From: Stakelama marina
GTDB lineage: Bacteria; Pseudomonadota; Alphaproteobacteria; Sphingomonadales; Sphingomonadaceae
DNA: 64,000 nucleotides
Direction: 5' to 3'
NCBI RefSeq assembly: GCF_018122655.1
Contig: NZ_JAGRQC010000004.1
Location: forward strand, 310,001-374,000
Shown here: positions 1 to 6,953 of the stretch, piece by piece
How the letters are laid out: the number at the start of each line of letters is the position of its first letter
Numbering within the stretch: the first letter of the stretch is position 1
Made by a program: the position numbers and the translations under genes
Notes under the pieces: generated by a model
Told to the model about the DNA's origin: nothing
Database searches by the model: none
Seen by the model: only the letters and a program-made list of their open reading frames with translations

Positions 1-128
1 GCGAGCATCGGGATGATGACCCAGTAATGCGGCACTTCCATGTTGATGCGGTAGGGCCACGGCGAAAATGCCATGGTGATGTGATAGAGGATCAGCAGCG
101 CAAAGGCGCCGATCCTTAGCCAGTCCAT
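1..128 (-). CDS. Acyltransferase family 3 protein, N-terminal fragment
   Basis: The gene runs off the left edge; only its first 42 codons are present, from an ATG at 128. The peptide opens MDWLRIGAFALLILYHI and continues with FSPWPYRIN. This is the usual first transmembrane helix of acyltransferase-3 (OpgC/OafA-like) integral membrane proteins, including the early His thought to act in acyl transfer. Such enzymes acylate surface or periplasmic glycans. The substrate cannot be told from this piece. It is divergent from ispG. The family call is fairly safe from the helix pattern but rests on a short fragment. Confidence 0.6.
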   Translation of the reverse strand, partial: MDWLRIGAFALLILYHITMAFSPWPYRINMEVPHYWVIIPML

Positions 129-273
129 TCCAAAGTGCCGCGCCGGGTGCATGGATCGGGCTTAGGTGGCGCTTTCGCGCCATGCAACGCCGATGCGTTC
201 GGCCACCGTCCCTTTCAAGCTGCCGCTGCGACCGCTATATGCGGCTTGCGCGAAGCATTTGTGAGAGATTTCC

Positions 274-1398
274 ATGTCCGTTCGACCCTGGCGCGATATC
301 GTCCGCCGGCAGAGCCGCCAGATCATGGTGGGCAACGTCCCCGTGGGCGGAGATGCGCCTATTTCGGTGCAGACGATGACCAACACCGTCACCGCTGATG
401 CAAGGGCGACGATCGACCAGATCCGCCGTTGCGAGGATGCGGGTGCGGACATCATCCGCGTTTCGTGCCCCGACGTCGAATCCACCACCGCGCTGAGGCA
501 GATCGTGCGCGCGGCGCGGGTGCCGATCGTCGCCGACATCCATTTCCACTATAAACGGGCGCTGGAAGCGGCCGATGCGGGTGCGGCGTGCCTGCGTATC
601 AATCCCGGTAATATCGGGTCCGAAGCGCGCGTGCAGGAAGTCGTCAACGCGGCCAAGGCCAATGGCTGTTCGATGCGCATCGGCGTGAATGCGGGGTCGC
701 TGGAAAAGGACCTGCTCGAAAAATATGGCGAGCCGTGTCCCGACGCGCTGGTCGAAAGCGCGCTCGACCATATCAAGCTGCTTCAGGACCATGACTTCCA
801 CGAATTCAAGGTCGCGGTGAAGGCATCCGACCTGTTCCTGGCGGTTGCCGCCTATCAACAGCTTGCCGAGCAGGTCGATTGCCCGCTGCATCTGGGCATT
901 ACCGAAGCGGGCGGCTTTGTCGGCGGCACGGTGAAGTCGTCGATCGGCATCGGATCGCTGCTCTGGTTCGGTATCGGCGACACGATCCGCGTGTCGCTCT
1001 CCGCCGAACCCGAAGAAGAGGTGCGCGTCGGTTTCGAAATTCTGAAGGCGCTGGGTATCCGTAACCGCGGCGTCCGGGTGGTGAGCTGCCCAAGCTGCGC
1101 ACGGCAGGGCTTCGACGTGATCCGCACGGTGCAGACGCTCGAGGACCGGCTCAGCCATATCCGCACGCCGATGTCGCTGTCGGTGCTCGGGTGCGTCGTC
1201 AACGGCCCCGGTGAAGCGCGCGAAACCGATATCGGTATCACCGGCGGCGGTGCCGGCAAGCACATGGTCTATCTGTCGGGCGTCACCGACCATCACGTTG
1301 CCGATGGCGACATGATCGAACACATCGTAAAGCTAGTCGAGGCAAAGGCCGCAGAGATCGAGGCCGGCGAGGCCGAGGAAATGCAGGCGGCCGAATAG
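274..1398 (+). CDS. ispG: 4-hydroxy-3-methylbut-2-en-1-yl diphosphate synthase (flavodoxin)
   Basis: IspG (GcpE) converts 2-C-methyl-D-erythritol 2,4-cyclodiphosphate to HMBPP in the cytosolic MEP isoprenoid pathway. The protein is 374 aa, the normal length for the two-domain bacterial form. The N-terminal TIM barrel begins with [20 protein letters not shown]. The C-terminal part carries the [4Fe-4S] ligands: Cys272 and Cys275 in [10 protein letters not shown], Cys307 and Glu314 in [10 protein letters not shown]. The start ATG at 274 is followed by the expected [12 protein letters not shown] leader. It stands as a single gene, followed after a short gap by a transporter gene. Identification is firm. 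Confidence 0.97.
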   Translation: MSVRPWRDIVRRQSRQIMVGNVPVGGDAPISVQTMTNTVTADARATIDQIRRCEDAGADIIRVSCPDVESTTALRQIVRAARVPIVADIHFHYKRALEAADAGAACLRINPGNIGSEARVQEVVNAAKANGCSMRIGVNAGSLEKDLLEKYGEPCPDALVESALDHIKLLQDHDFHEFKVAVKASDLFLAVAAYQQLAEQVDCPLHLGITEAGGFVGGTVKSSIGIGSLLWFGIGDTIRVSLSAEPEEEVRVGFEILKALGIRNRGVRVVSCPSCARQGFDVIRTVQTLEDRLSHIRTPMSLSVLGCVVNGPGEARETDIGITGGGAGKHMVYLSGVTDHHVADGDMIEHIVKLVEAKAAEIEAGEAEEMQAAE

Positions 1399-1453
1399 CC
1401 CCTCGATACTGGTTTCCGTTGCGCCGATTGGCGTGATCGGTCAGGGCGGTGTC

Positions 1454-2353
1454 ATGTCCCGCCCGGCTTCCCCCGCAATCGCCTTTGCCGTCGGCGTGTC
1501 CGGCATCGCCACCTTTTCGATGATGGATGCGGCGATGAAGGGGCTGGGGATCACCATCGGCGTGTATAACGCGCTGCTGTGGCGCGGCTTTCTGATCGTC
1601 GCGCTGGGTGCGGTTGTCCATTTCGCGCGGCGTCCGGCGCGGCCCCTGCCGGGAGCGATGCGGCTGCATCTGAAGCGCGGCGCGGTCGGCCTCGTCATGT
1701 CGATACTGTTCTTCTGGGGGTTGGCGCGGGTTCCGATGGCGCAGGCGATCTCGCTCAGCTATATCGCGCCGCTGCTGGCAATATTCCTCGCCGCGCTTCT
1801 CCTCGGCGAGAAGATGCGGCGGACGAGTATTATCGGGTCGCTGGCGGCGTCGGCAGGCGTTGGCGTTATCCTGATCGGTCAGGCGCGCGGCGAGCTCGGC
1901 GATGAGGCGTTTCTGGGTGCGCTGGCGATCCTGACATCGGCGATCTGTTATTCGTACAATCTGATTCTTGCGCGGCAACAGGCGCAGCGTGCGGGTCCGA
2001 CCGAGATCGCCTTCTGGCAGAGCCTGTTCGTGCTGGGCGGGCTGCTCCTAGCCGCTCCTTGGCTGGCGGTGCTGCCGCCGACGGATGCCTGGCCGAAGAT
2101 CGCGGCTGCCGCGGTGCTGGCGACGATCTCTTTGATGCTGCTCGGCTGGGCCTATGCGCGCGGGGAAGCGAGTTATCTGGCGCCGACCGAATATACCTCG
2201 TTCGTCTGGGCAGCGCTGTTCGGATATGTCTTTTTCGGCGAGTATGTCACTGGCTATACGCTTGCCGGTGCGGCGCTGATCGTCGCCGGGTGCCTGTATG
2301 CCGCGCGGCGGCGGCCCCAACCTTTTGCTGATGCGGAGACGCAATTGTCATGA
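1454..2353 (+). CDS. DMT-superfamily (EamA) transporter
   Basis: This is an inner-membrane protein of about 299 aa with ten predicted hydrophobic segments, arranged as two EamA repeats (roughly residues 5-135 and 150-285). Typical EamA stretches are visible, such as RVPMAQAISLSYIAPLLAIF at the end of the first repeat and PTEYTSFVWAALFGYVFFGE in the second. The family exports small metabolites such as amino acids or nucleobases; the substrate cannot be predicted. I prefer the ATG at 1454 (MSRPASPAIAFAVG) over an in-frame GTG at 1433. Its stop overlaps the next start as ATGA, so the GNAT gene is probably co-translated. Confidence 0.85.
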   Translation: MSRPASPAIAFAVGVSGIATFSMMDAAMKGLGITIGVYNALLWRGFLIVALGAVVHFARRPARPLPGAMRLHLKRGAVGLVMSILFFWGLARVPMAQAISLSYIAPLLAIFLAALLLGEKMRRTSIIGSLAASAGVGVILIGQARGELGDEAFLGALAILTSAICYSYNLILARQQAQRAGPTEIAFWQSLFVLGGLLLAAPWLAVLPPTDAWPKIAAAAVLATISLMLLGWAYARGEASYLAPTEYTSFVWAALFGYVFFGEYVTGYTLAGAALIVAGCLYAARRRPQPFADAETQLS

Positions 2354-2823
2354 CCCATATCCGACCCGCCGAGCCATCGGACGTGCCGACCATCCTCAAG
2401 CTGGTGAAGGAGCTCGCCGCGTTCGAGCGCGAACCCGATGCGGTCGAAGCCGATGTGGCGGCGCTCGATTTCGCGCTGTTCGAGGAGCACTCGGCCGAGG
2501 CGGTGATTGCCGAGGTGAACGGCCACCCGGTCGGCTTTGCGCTGTTCTTTCACAATTTCTCGACCTGGACGGGCAGGAAGGGGCTGTATCTCGAAGATCT
2601 CTATGTGACGCCAGAGGCCCGTGGCGGCGGGGTCGGGACGGCGTTGCTTCGGCATCTCGCCAAGATTGCCGTCGAGCGCGATTGCGGGCGGTTCGAATGG
2701 TCGGTGCTCGACTGGAACCAGCCGGCGATCGATTTCTATCGCAAGATGGGCGCCACGGGGATGGACGAATGGCGCGTCCAGCGGGTTTCCGGCGAAGCGC
2801 TGAAAGCGCTCGCCGCCGACTAG
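2350..2823 (+). CDS. GNAT-family N-acetyltransferase
   Basis: This 157-aa cytosolic protein has a full GNAT fold. The acetyl-CoA binding motif A is LEDLYVTPEARGGGVGTALL (around residues 79-98), followed by the motif-B region WNQPAIDFYRKMGATGMDEW. The N-terminus (IRPAEPSDVPTILKLVKELA) is typical of the spermidine/diamine and thialysine acetyltransferase-like branch. The substrate is not determined. The start ATG overlaps the stop of the EamA transporter (ATGA), implying translational coupling. The next gene is on the other strand. Confidence 0.85.
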   Translation: MTHIRPAEPSDVPTILKLVKELAAFEREPDAVEADVAALDFALFEEHSAEAVIAEVNGHPVGFALFFHNFSTWTGRKGLYLEDLYVTPEARGGGVGTALLRHLAKIAVERDCGRFEWSVLDWNQPAIDFYRKMGATGMDEWRVQRVSGEALKALAAD

Positions 2824-2835
2824 CGCCGTCCTGTT

Positions 2836-3285
2836 TCAGCGCGGCGGGAGCTGGCCGCGAATCGCGCCCTTGGGATAGTCGGCGGTGTGGACGTTGACAT
2901 AATAGCCGGTCGGGTTGGCGATGATCGCCGCGGCGAGTTGCTTGTCGACGTCGAGGCATTCCTTCGACGACCCCGTTACCGGCGGCTTCAACTGCAGCAC
3001 CGGAGGCCCTGCGACGCCGCGCGCGCCCTGGTGGATATGCGCGGCGGTGGGTTGGGAAATGTCCTGCACCGTCAGTTCGTAGCAGATCGTGCCGGTCGTC
3101 GCGTCGGCGGTGACTTTTGCCGTGCCGCTGCCATCGGGATCGCCGGGTCCGGGGACTTCCTGCGCGCCGATCAGGCCCATCGTCCAGGTCTTTCCGACCG
3201 TCTGCGAGATCGTGGCGCAGCCGCCGAGCAGTGCGGCGGTAGCGGACAGCGCCGCGGTCGCGGCTAGGACTGGGCGGACGGACAT
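2836..3285 (-). CDS. CHRD-domain lipoprotein
   Basis: A 149-aa exported protein. The N-terminus MSVRPVLAATAALSATAALLGGC is a lipoprotein signal with Cys23 in an LGGC lipobox. The rest, about residues 33-149, is a CHRD domain: LIGAQEVPGPGDPDGSGTA, CYELTVQDISQPTAAHIHQG and YYVNVHTADYPKGAIRGQL are classic for that fold. CHRD proteins are extracytoplasmic and their role is unclear. The start at 3285 is chosen because GGGAGA lies upstream and the signal peptide begins there; a longer in-frame ATG at 3345 would add 20 unlikely residues. It converges with the GNAT gene. Confidence 0.85.
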   Translation of the reverse strand: MSVRPVLAATAALSATAALLGGCATISQTVGKTWTMGLIGAQEVPGPGDPDGSGTAKVTADATTGTICYELTVQDISQPTAAHIHQGARGVAGPPVLQLKPPVTGSSKECLDVDKQLAAAIIANPTGYYVNVHTADYPKGAIRGQLPPR

Positions 3286-3478
3286 GGCTGGTTCTCCCGG
3301 CTGGTTACGGAGCGGAAACGAGGGCGGGCCTCGGTCGGTTCCCATGCTTAGCTTCGCACAATTCGCGGCGATGCTTTCGCAAAATTACATGGTCGTGCAA
3401 TCATGTTACGCACCAGCGGGTGTCGACCGCAAATCTAGCCGATGCCCGCCATGTAGGAAAATGATTTCAGGCGCACGG

Positions 3479-3640
3479 TCAGCCGCGGTCCCACCAGCGA
3501 TGGCGGCGGCGCGCTTCCTGGCGACTGCGACCGTGCCGGATGGCGCGTTCCTCGCGCGAGCGGGCACGAAGCACCGCAAAGGCAAGAACGCCGGCAGCGA
3601 CCAGCAACAGGATCAAGACATAGGCTATTTCAGTCCGCAT
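3479..3640 (-). CDS. Small single-pass membrane protein, hypothetical
   Basis: A 53-codon frame starts at ATG 3640, preceded at proper spacing by a strong GGGGAAG ribosome-binding site. Residues 4-24 (EIAYVLILLLVAAGVLAFAVL) form one clear transmembrane helix. They are followed by a highly basic cytosolic tail rich in Arg (RARSREERAIRHGRSRQEAR). The positive-inside pattern and good RBS argue for a real gene. I do not recognise a family. A longer frame from 3727 only adds residues without a signal. Confidence 0.5.
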   Translation of the reverse strand: MRTEIAYVLILLLVAAGVLAFAVLRARSREERAIRHGRSRQEARRRHRWWDRG

Positions 3641-3784
3641 CACACTTCCCCAAGAACAGCGCCGCCCGCGCGCTGCAGACATTCGGATAAGGCGGCATTT
3701 ACCATGAACAGGCGCTGAAAGCCGCACCCTTTTCGCAGGTGCAACATTTCGGGACGGTTCGTGCTGCCGGTGAAAGTGGCCCGG

Positions 3785-3979
3785 TCAGCCGTCTTTCGCG
3801 GCGATCTTTTCAGCTTCGTTGCGTTCGCGCTGTTCGGCGACGCGTTCGGACCGCCGCGCCATCGCGGCCCATGCCGCTTCGGAACGGAGATGGCGGTCGC
3901 GCACCGAATCGAGCGTCGCGGCATCGGCGGCGGCGCGGTCTTGTTCGGCGCGGGCGCGGAAGGTCTGGGCTTCGGTCAT
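3785..3979 (-). CDS. Small charged hypothetical protein
   Basis: This 64-aa protein (MTEAQTFRARAEQDRAAADA at the start) is almost entirely Ala, Arg, Glu and Asp. It should form a soluble amphipathic helix or coiled coil. GAAGGAT precedes the ATG at a good distance. Proteins with this MTEAQxFRxRAEQDR opening recur, as I remember, in sphingomonads without assigned function. It lies between two other small minus-strand genes, all separately spaced. Confidence 0.6.
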   Translation of the reverse strand: MTEAQTFRARAEQDRAAADAATLDSVRDRHLRSEAAWAAMARRSERVAEQRERNEAEKIAAKDG

Positions 3980-4061
3980 CGGTTATCCTTCGCGCGGTCG
4001 TTCGGGTAGGAAGGGGCGGCGCGGCGTCGTAGCGCCGGGCGCCGCCCCGAAAAGCGTGCGA

Positions 4062-4274
4062 TTACTCGGCAGGCTGGAGGTTGCACGCGGCCTGCTTGCC
4101 GCGGCGGTCAGCTTCGAGCTCGTAGGTCACGCGCTGATCCTTATCGAGCGTGCGCATGCCCGCTGCTTCCACCGCTGAGATGTGGACGAAAGCGTCGTTG
4201 CCGCCGCCATCGGGCGCGATGAAGCCATAGCCCTTGTCGGTGTTGAAGAATTTTACGGTGCCGGTGATGGCCAT
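4062..4274 (-). CDS. Cold-shock domain protein
   Basis: A 70-aa single cold-shock domain (OB fold) that binds single-stranded nucleic acid. The RNP1-like motif KGYGFIAP and the RNP2-like motif DAFVHISAV are both intact, and the protein opens MAITGTVKFFN as in CspA homologues. I take the ATG at 4274, with AAGGAAT upstream, rather than the in-frame ATG at 4379, which adds 35 non-homologous residues. The roughly 110 nt upstream without a gene would fit the long structured 5' leader usual for csp mRNAs, though I did not identify a specific cold-shock box. Confidence 0.93.
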   Translation of the reverse strand: MAITGTVKFFNTDKGYGFIAPDGGGNDAFVHISAVEAAGMRTLDKDQRVTYELEADRRGKQAACNLQPAE

Positions 4275-4467
4275 TTGGGTATTCCTTCTAGAAACGGAGC
4301 CCGGATGTCGGACGCCCTGATGCATTTCAGGCGTAGGGAAAGAAGGAAGAAGGAGCCGCAAAGCGCCAAAGACCGTCAATTTGCGACTGTAGCACCGTCT
4401 GCCATACGCGCATCGGTACGGCGTGGCAATCGCGGCCGGACGCGCGCGGGCACCGGCCGGGCGAAAA

Positions 4468-4653
4468 TCAGGTTCGGCGAATGGGAAATTTCCCCTCTGT
4501 GGGAAGCCCGGCGGCTTCGTCCTTCAACTGCTGGATCCATTCGGCGTAGAGCCCGGCCAGGCTGGCGTGCGAAGCGCGGGCAATGTCGTGCGTGGCGGCG
4601 TCGACGCTGTCGAGCGCCATGCGATGCCGCCGTTCAAGATAGATGAGGTCCAT
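4468..4653 (-). CDS. Small hypothetical protein of sphingomonad type
   Basis: This frame encodes 61 aa, starting MDLIYLERRHRMALDSVDAA, with GAGGGG upstream of the ATG. The predicted product is soluble, mostly helical and His/Arg/Ala-rich in its first half, with a conserved-looking LYAEWIQQLKDEA segment. Short proteins with the MDLIYLxxRHxxxL opening are, from memory, frequent in Sphingomonadales and uncharacterised. No signal peptide or membrane helix is visible. Confidence 0.6.
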   Translation of the reverse strand: MDLIYLERRHRMALDSVDAATHDIARASHASLAGLYAEWIQQLKDEAAGLPTEGKFPIRRT

Positions 4654-4826
4654 GTGGATCGCCCCTCTGTTGCTTAACGTAAGCGGGAGCGCGTTTTTCT
4701 TGTCTCTCAGTCACCGGCGCTTACGGTTCAGGCTGCCGGCAATGCAGATTGTATAGCAGATACAGCGCCTTATGTCGAACGAAGCGGCGCGGCCCCCAGG
4801 CAGGTTCCATTTGATCGCAGACGATT

Positions 4827-4931
4827 TTGCCAGCAACGGCTGCACTTCGCGCGCGGATCGCGCTGGGCGTGGTGCTGCTGGTGGCTCTATATGCCATGGG
4901 TGTCTTCCAGCGCATTCAGACCTCGCTTTAG
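4827..4931 (+). CDS. Possible 34-aa membrane microprotein with TTG start
   Basis: An open frame from TTG 4827 to TAG 4929-4931 would encode a short N-terminus, one strongly hydrophobic helix (ARIALGVVLLVALYAMGVF) and a polar tail QRIQTSL. The Arg before the helix and the Leu/Val/Ala composition make this look like a genuine transmembrane segment rather than a shadow frame. However, there is no good ribosome-binding site and the frame is closed by TGA at 4812. The rest of 4654-4969 shows nothing else I can support. Confidence 0.25.
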   Translation: MPATAALRARIALGVVLLVALYAMGVFQRIQTSL

Positions 4932-4969
4932 CGGGCGTCCGGCGCGGCGCCGCGCACCCGCGCCGCCGA

Positions 4970-5464
4970 TCACTGTTCTACGCAGGCATCGCGATATTTG
5001 CGGATCAGCGAGGCCAGGCGTTCGACATAGGGCGGGGCGAGCGTGACGTTCATGCAGCGCTGGTCAAAGGCATTGGGATGCCGTTCGATCACGCCCTTTT
5101 CCTCCAGCCGCTGAAGATGGCGAAGCGCCGTCGTCGGCGGGACGCCCGACCCGGCGCACAGCGTCTTGGTCGTTACCTCATGCCCCGCAATCGTCCATGA
5201 GAAGAGGTCGAGCAGCATGTCCCAGGCGGGATCGCGCATCAGATCGACGCCGAGCGTTTCGTTGCGGCGCAAGCGGATCGTGCGGATGACCTGCGCGAAA
5301 TCGCCCAGCGAGCGCAGCACCGGCGCCGATTCGCCCGACATATCGAGCGCCGCTTCGATCCTGTCGACCGCCTCTTCCGAACTGCATGCCTCGCGGTCGG
5401 TGACCTGCGTGACGAGGTTCATCAACCGCGCGCGGACCGCGGGTGAGATTTCGTCCTTCAACAT
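4970..5464 (-). CDS. Winged-helix (MarR-like) transcriptional regulator
   Basis: The likely product is 164 aa from ATG 5464. Its second half contains a winged helix: HEVTTKTLCAGSGVPPTTAL forms the helix-turn-helix and RHLQRLEEKGVIERHPNA the recognition helix plus wing. The first half is helical (AVRARLMNLVTQVTDREA) and may dimerise or sense a signal. The conserved LGVDLMRDPAWDMLLDLF stretch before the HTH recurs in sphingomonad regulators of this type, which are unassigned. The longer frame back to 5689 runs through Arg/Pro-rich shadow sequence. Targets are unknown. Confidence 0.7.
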   Translation of the reverse strand: MLKDEISPAVRARLMNLVTQVTDREACSSEEAVDRIEAALDMSGESAPVLRSLGDFAQVIRTIRLRRNETLGVDLMRDPAWDMLLDLFSWTIAGHEVTTKTLCAGSGVPPTTALRHLQRLEEKGVIERHPNAFDQRCMNVTLAPPYVERLASLIRKYRDACVEQ

Positions 5465-5926
5465 GTTGCGTGAACTTGCCAACGGCGCCCCCAAAGCTTC
5501 CCCTCGCAATCTTTTTGCAGGGGCGGGCGAGCGGGGACATAGGGTATCGTCACCGATCCGGTGCGAATTTGCAGCCTTCGCAAGGGCGTAGCGCGGAGCG
5601 GGGCGGAGCGGTGCCCATGTGCGCGGTCGAGCCCGGCTAGCGCGCGCCCTCCGGCAGGCGGTATCGAAAAGGGCGGGGGGCGACCGCAACCTTTCGCGGT
5701 GCGTGCGAAGCGGGGGCGGGTCCGGCGTCCGCCGGGTCAGTGCATTCTGCCGTTGGGGCAGGGCGGCGAAGCGTGATTTCGCGCATCATGATCCTCCCAT
5801 ATCGTCGGCCGCGAATGTGCCCGGATCGTTGGTCGTCCGGTGCTTCATCGTAGCGCTGGCCGACCGCGGCGCATGCGCTTTGCAGCGATAGTGCGCGGCG
5901 GTCGTGCTGGCGTGGCCGTGATAGTC
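5465..5926. other. Intergenic stretch with only one weak ORF candidate
   Basis: These 460 bases separate the winged-helix regulator from the next minus-strand gene. I see no RNA gene, mobile element or clear terminator. The only coding candidate is the 50-codon minus-strand frame listed separately at 5637-5789. Confidence 0.5.
5637..5789 (-). CDS. Possible 50-aa peptide with strong ribosome-binding site
   Basis: On the minus strand the sequence GGGAGGATC precedes a double ATG (MMREITLRR...), a near-ideal Shine-Dalgarno arrangement. The 50 residues that follow are Arg/Pro/Ala-rich, with no hydrophobic segment and no recognisable motif. The composition resembles a shadow frame of GC-rich DNA, so the RBS is the only real support. 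It may be a leader peptide or chance. Confidence 0.25.
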   Translation of the reverse strand: MMREITLRRPAPTAECTDPADAGPAPASHAPRKVAVAPRPFRYRLPEGAR

Positions 5927-6268
5927 TCAAGCGGTACCAACCGTTGCTGCGCCGTTCAGTTCCTCGGTCGTCTCGGTACGATGACGGACCTTTTCGGTCG
6001 CGGGGCGCAGCGCTTCGCGGTCGGATTCGTCGACCTGCGCATGCGGATCGGGGCGGAAGTCGGCGGGAGCGCGCTTCGACCCGTCGGGGTGGCGGTCGGC
6101 CTTCAGGTCGGGCGCGGCATGGCCTTCGGACGGACGGCGCGCGCGGCGCCACAGCGCGACCCCCGCAGCGGCGGAGGCGCCGACGGCAAAGACGCCGAGG
6201 CCGATGAGCGCGGTGCGCGTGCGGGTGTAGAAGGCGGCGGGCCGGGCGCGGGATTTGGTGCTGGGCAT
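5927..6268 (-). CDS. Small membrane-anchored hypothetical protein
   Basis: The product is 113 aa. A basic N-terminus (MPSTKSRARPAAFYTRTRT) leads into one transmembrane helix at about residues 20-41 (ALIGLGVFAVGASAAAGVAL). It is followed by WRRARR and a long hydrophilic tail rich in charged residues, with no catalytic motif. GAGGAACC lies upstream of the ATG. The topology would place the charged tail in the cytosol or periplasm depending on orientation. Function is unknown. Confidence 0.55.
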   Translation of the reverse strand: MPSTKSRARPAAFYTRTRTALIGLGVFAVGASAAAGVALWRRARRPSEGHAAPDLKADRHPDGSKRAPADFRPDPHAQVDESDREALRPATEKVRHRTETTEELNGAATVGTA

Positions 6269-6687
6269 GGTGTTGGGTTCCTCGGATCGTCAGCGTCGAA
6301 TGTCGGAGGGGCAACGGGCAGAGCAGGGCGCCTGTTCCGGCCTGGCTTCACAAACTTCGCGCAAATCCTTCGCGAAAATTGCCCGGCGACGAAACAAGAT
6401 TGCGCGCGCCGTTCGATGACCCCGGGGCCGCGCGGACGCGGAAGTTAGCGAAGTTAGCGACACGTCCCCCCCCTCGCTCCCGCTTCCTCGATGCAAAGGC
6501 GGCGCTGCACGGCCCGGCGGCTCGCGGTCGGCATCGACGCGGCGAGCGGGCATCGGCGGGCAGTCCTGTCGGACATGGGGCGTCCTTCCCAATCGAATCA
6601 GGGGACCGGACTTATATGCAGGAAGCTGGCGTGTAGGAAAGCCGCGCGGCCCGCCCGGCCGGCGGGTGGCGTAGTCAACCCGTTCGA
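6269..6687. other. Non-coding stretch left of the retron
   Basis: About 420 bases without a credible gene. The frames present are Arg/Pro-rich shadows. A direct repeat of the 10-mer gaagttagcg occurs near 6442-6462, similar to short tandem motifs that I recall as common between sphingomonad genes. No tRNA or integrase is visible. Confidence 0.4.
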
Positions 6688-6740
6688 CGACGCGGGATTT
6701 ACTCCCGCGTCGGGGCTATTGCATTTTTGGCAATGGCCCC
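6688..6740. other. Two adjoining hairpins at the left edge of the retron island
   Basis: The first hairpin is a perfect 10-bp stem, CGACGCGGGA at 6688-6697 pairing with TCCCGCGTCG at 6703-6712, with a 5-nt loop. The second starts at the last base of the first: GGGGCTATTGC at 6712-6722 pairs with 6730-6740 (11 bp with one G-T). Neither is followed by a clear T-tract. They sit where the GC-rich chromosome gives way to the AT-rich retron. They could be terminators, a boundary element or part of a longer leader; I cannot tell which. Confidence 0.45.
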
Positions 6741-6754
6741 GGTAGTTTGGCAAA

Positions 6755-6780
6755 TTGACTTATACGGGGGCGTTACTAAA
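6755..6780 (+). promoter_or_regulatory. Candidate retron promoter
   Basis: TTGACT at 6755-6760 matches a -35 box. An AT-rich TACTAA at 6775-6780 could be the -10, though the spacing of 14 is short. Transcription would begin near 6787, just at the start of the predicted retron ncRNA. No other promoter-like pair lies closer. Weak support from consensus only. Confidence 0.3.
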
Positions 6781-6787
6781 CTTGCTT

Positions 6788-6953
6788 CAGCTTACGCGAC
6801 TTGGTGTCACGTTTGGATACCCGTCTGGCGGTTCGCCGGACGTCACATTATTGGGAATGCTTGGGGCTCCGAAAGAGCGCGATGGCCAATCGCCCTCAGT
6901 CGGGACGCTCCGCTCGATTGCCCATCGCGCTCTTTCGGAGCATAGGTAAGCTG
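6788..6953 (+). ncRNA. Retron msr-msd non-coding RNA
   Basis: The RNA template and primer for the adjacent reverse transcriptase. The repeat arms a1 (CAGCTTAC, 6788-6795) and a2 (GTAAGCTG, 6946-6953) are perfectly complementary. After a1 the RNA continues GCGACTTGG, where a G such as 6796 or 6798 would be the 2'-branching base. An msr hairpin follows at 6822-6842 (9-bp stem, GTT loop). The msd is a long hairpin: 6866-6892 pairs with 6915-6941 over 27 nt with one mismatch, and has a 22-nt apical loop. Order and proportions parallel Ec86-type retrons. Exact ends are inferred from folding by eye. Confidence 0.75.

Noticed and set aside
6290-6592. A 100-codon minus-strand frame left of the retron
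   Set aside because: Arg/Pro-rich composition without a ribosome-binding site or motif; it looks like non-coding GC-rich DNA.
6641-6712. tRNA gene as insertion site of the retron
   Set aside because: The hairpins there do not form a cloverleaf and no T-loop motif GTTCGANTC is in place; no tRNA is visible in the window.
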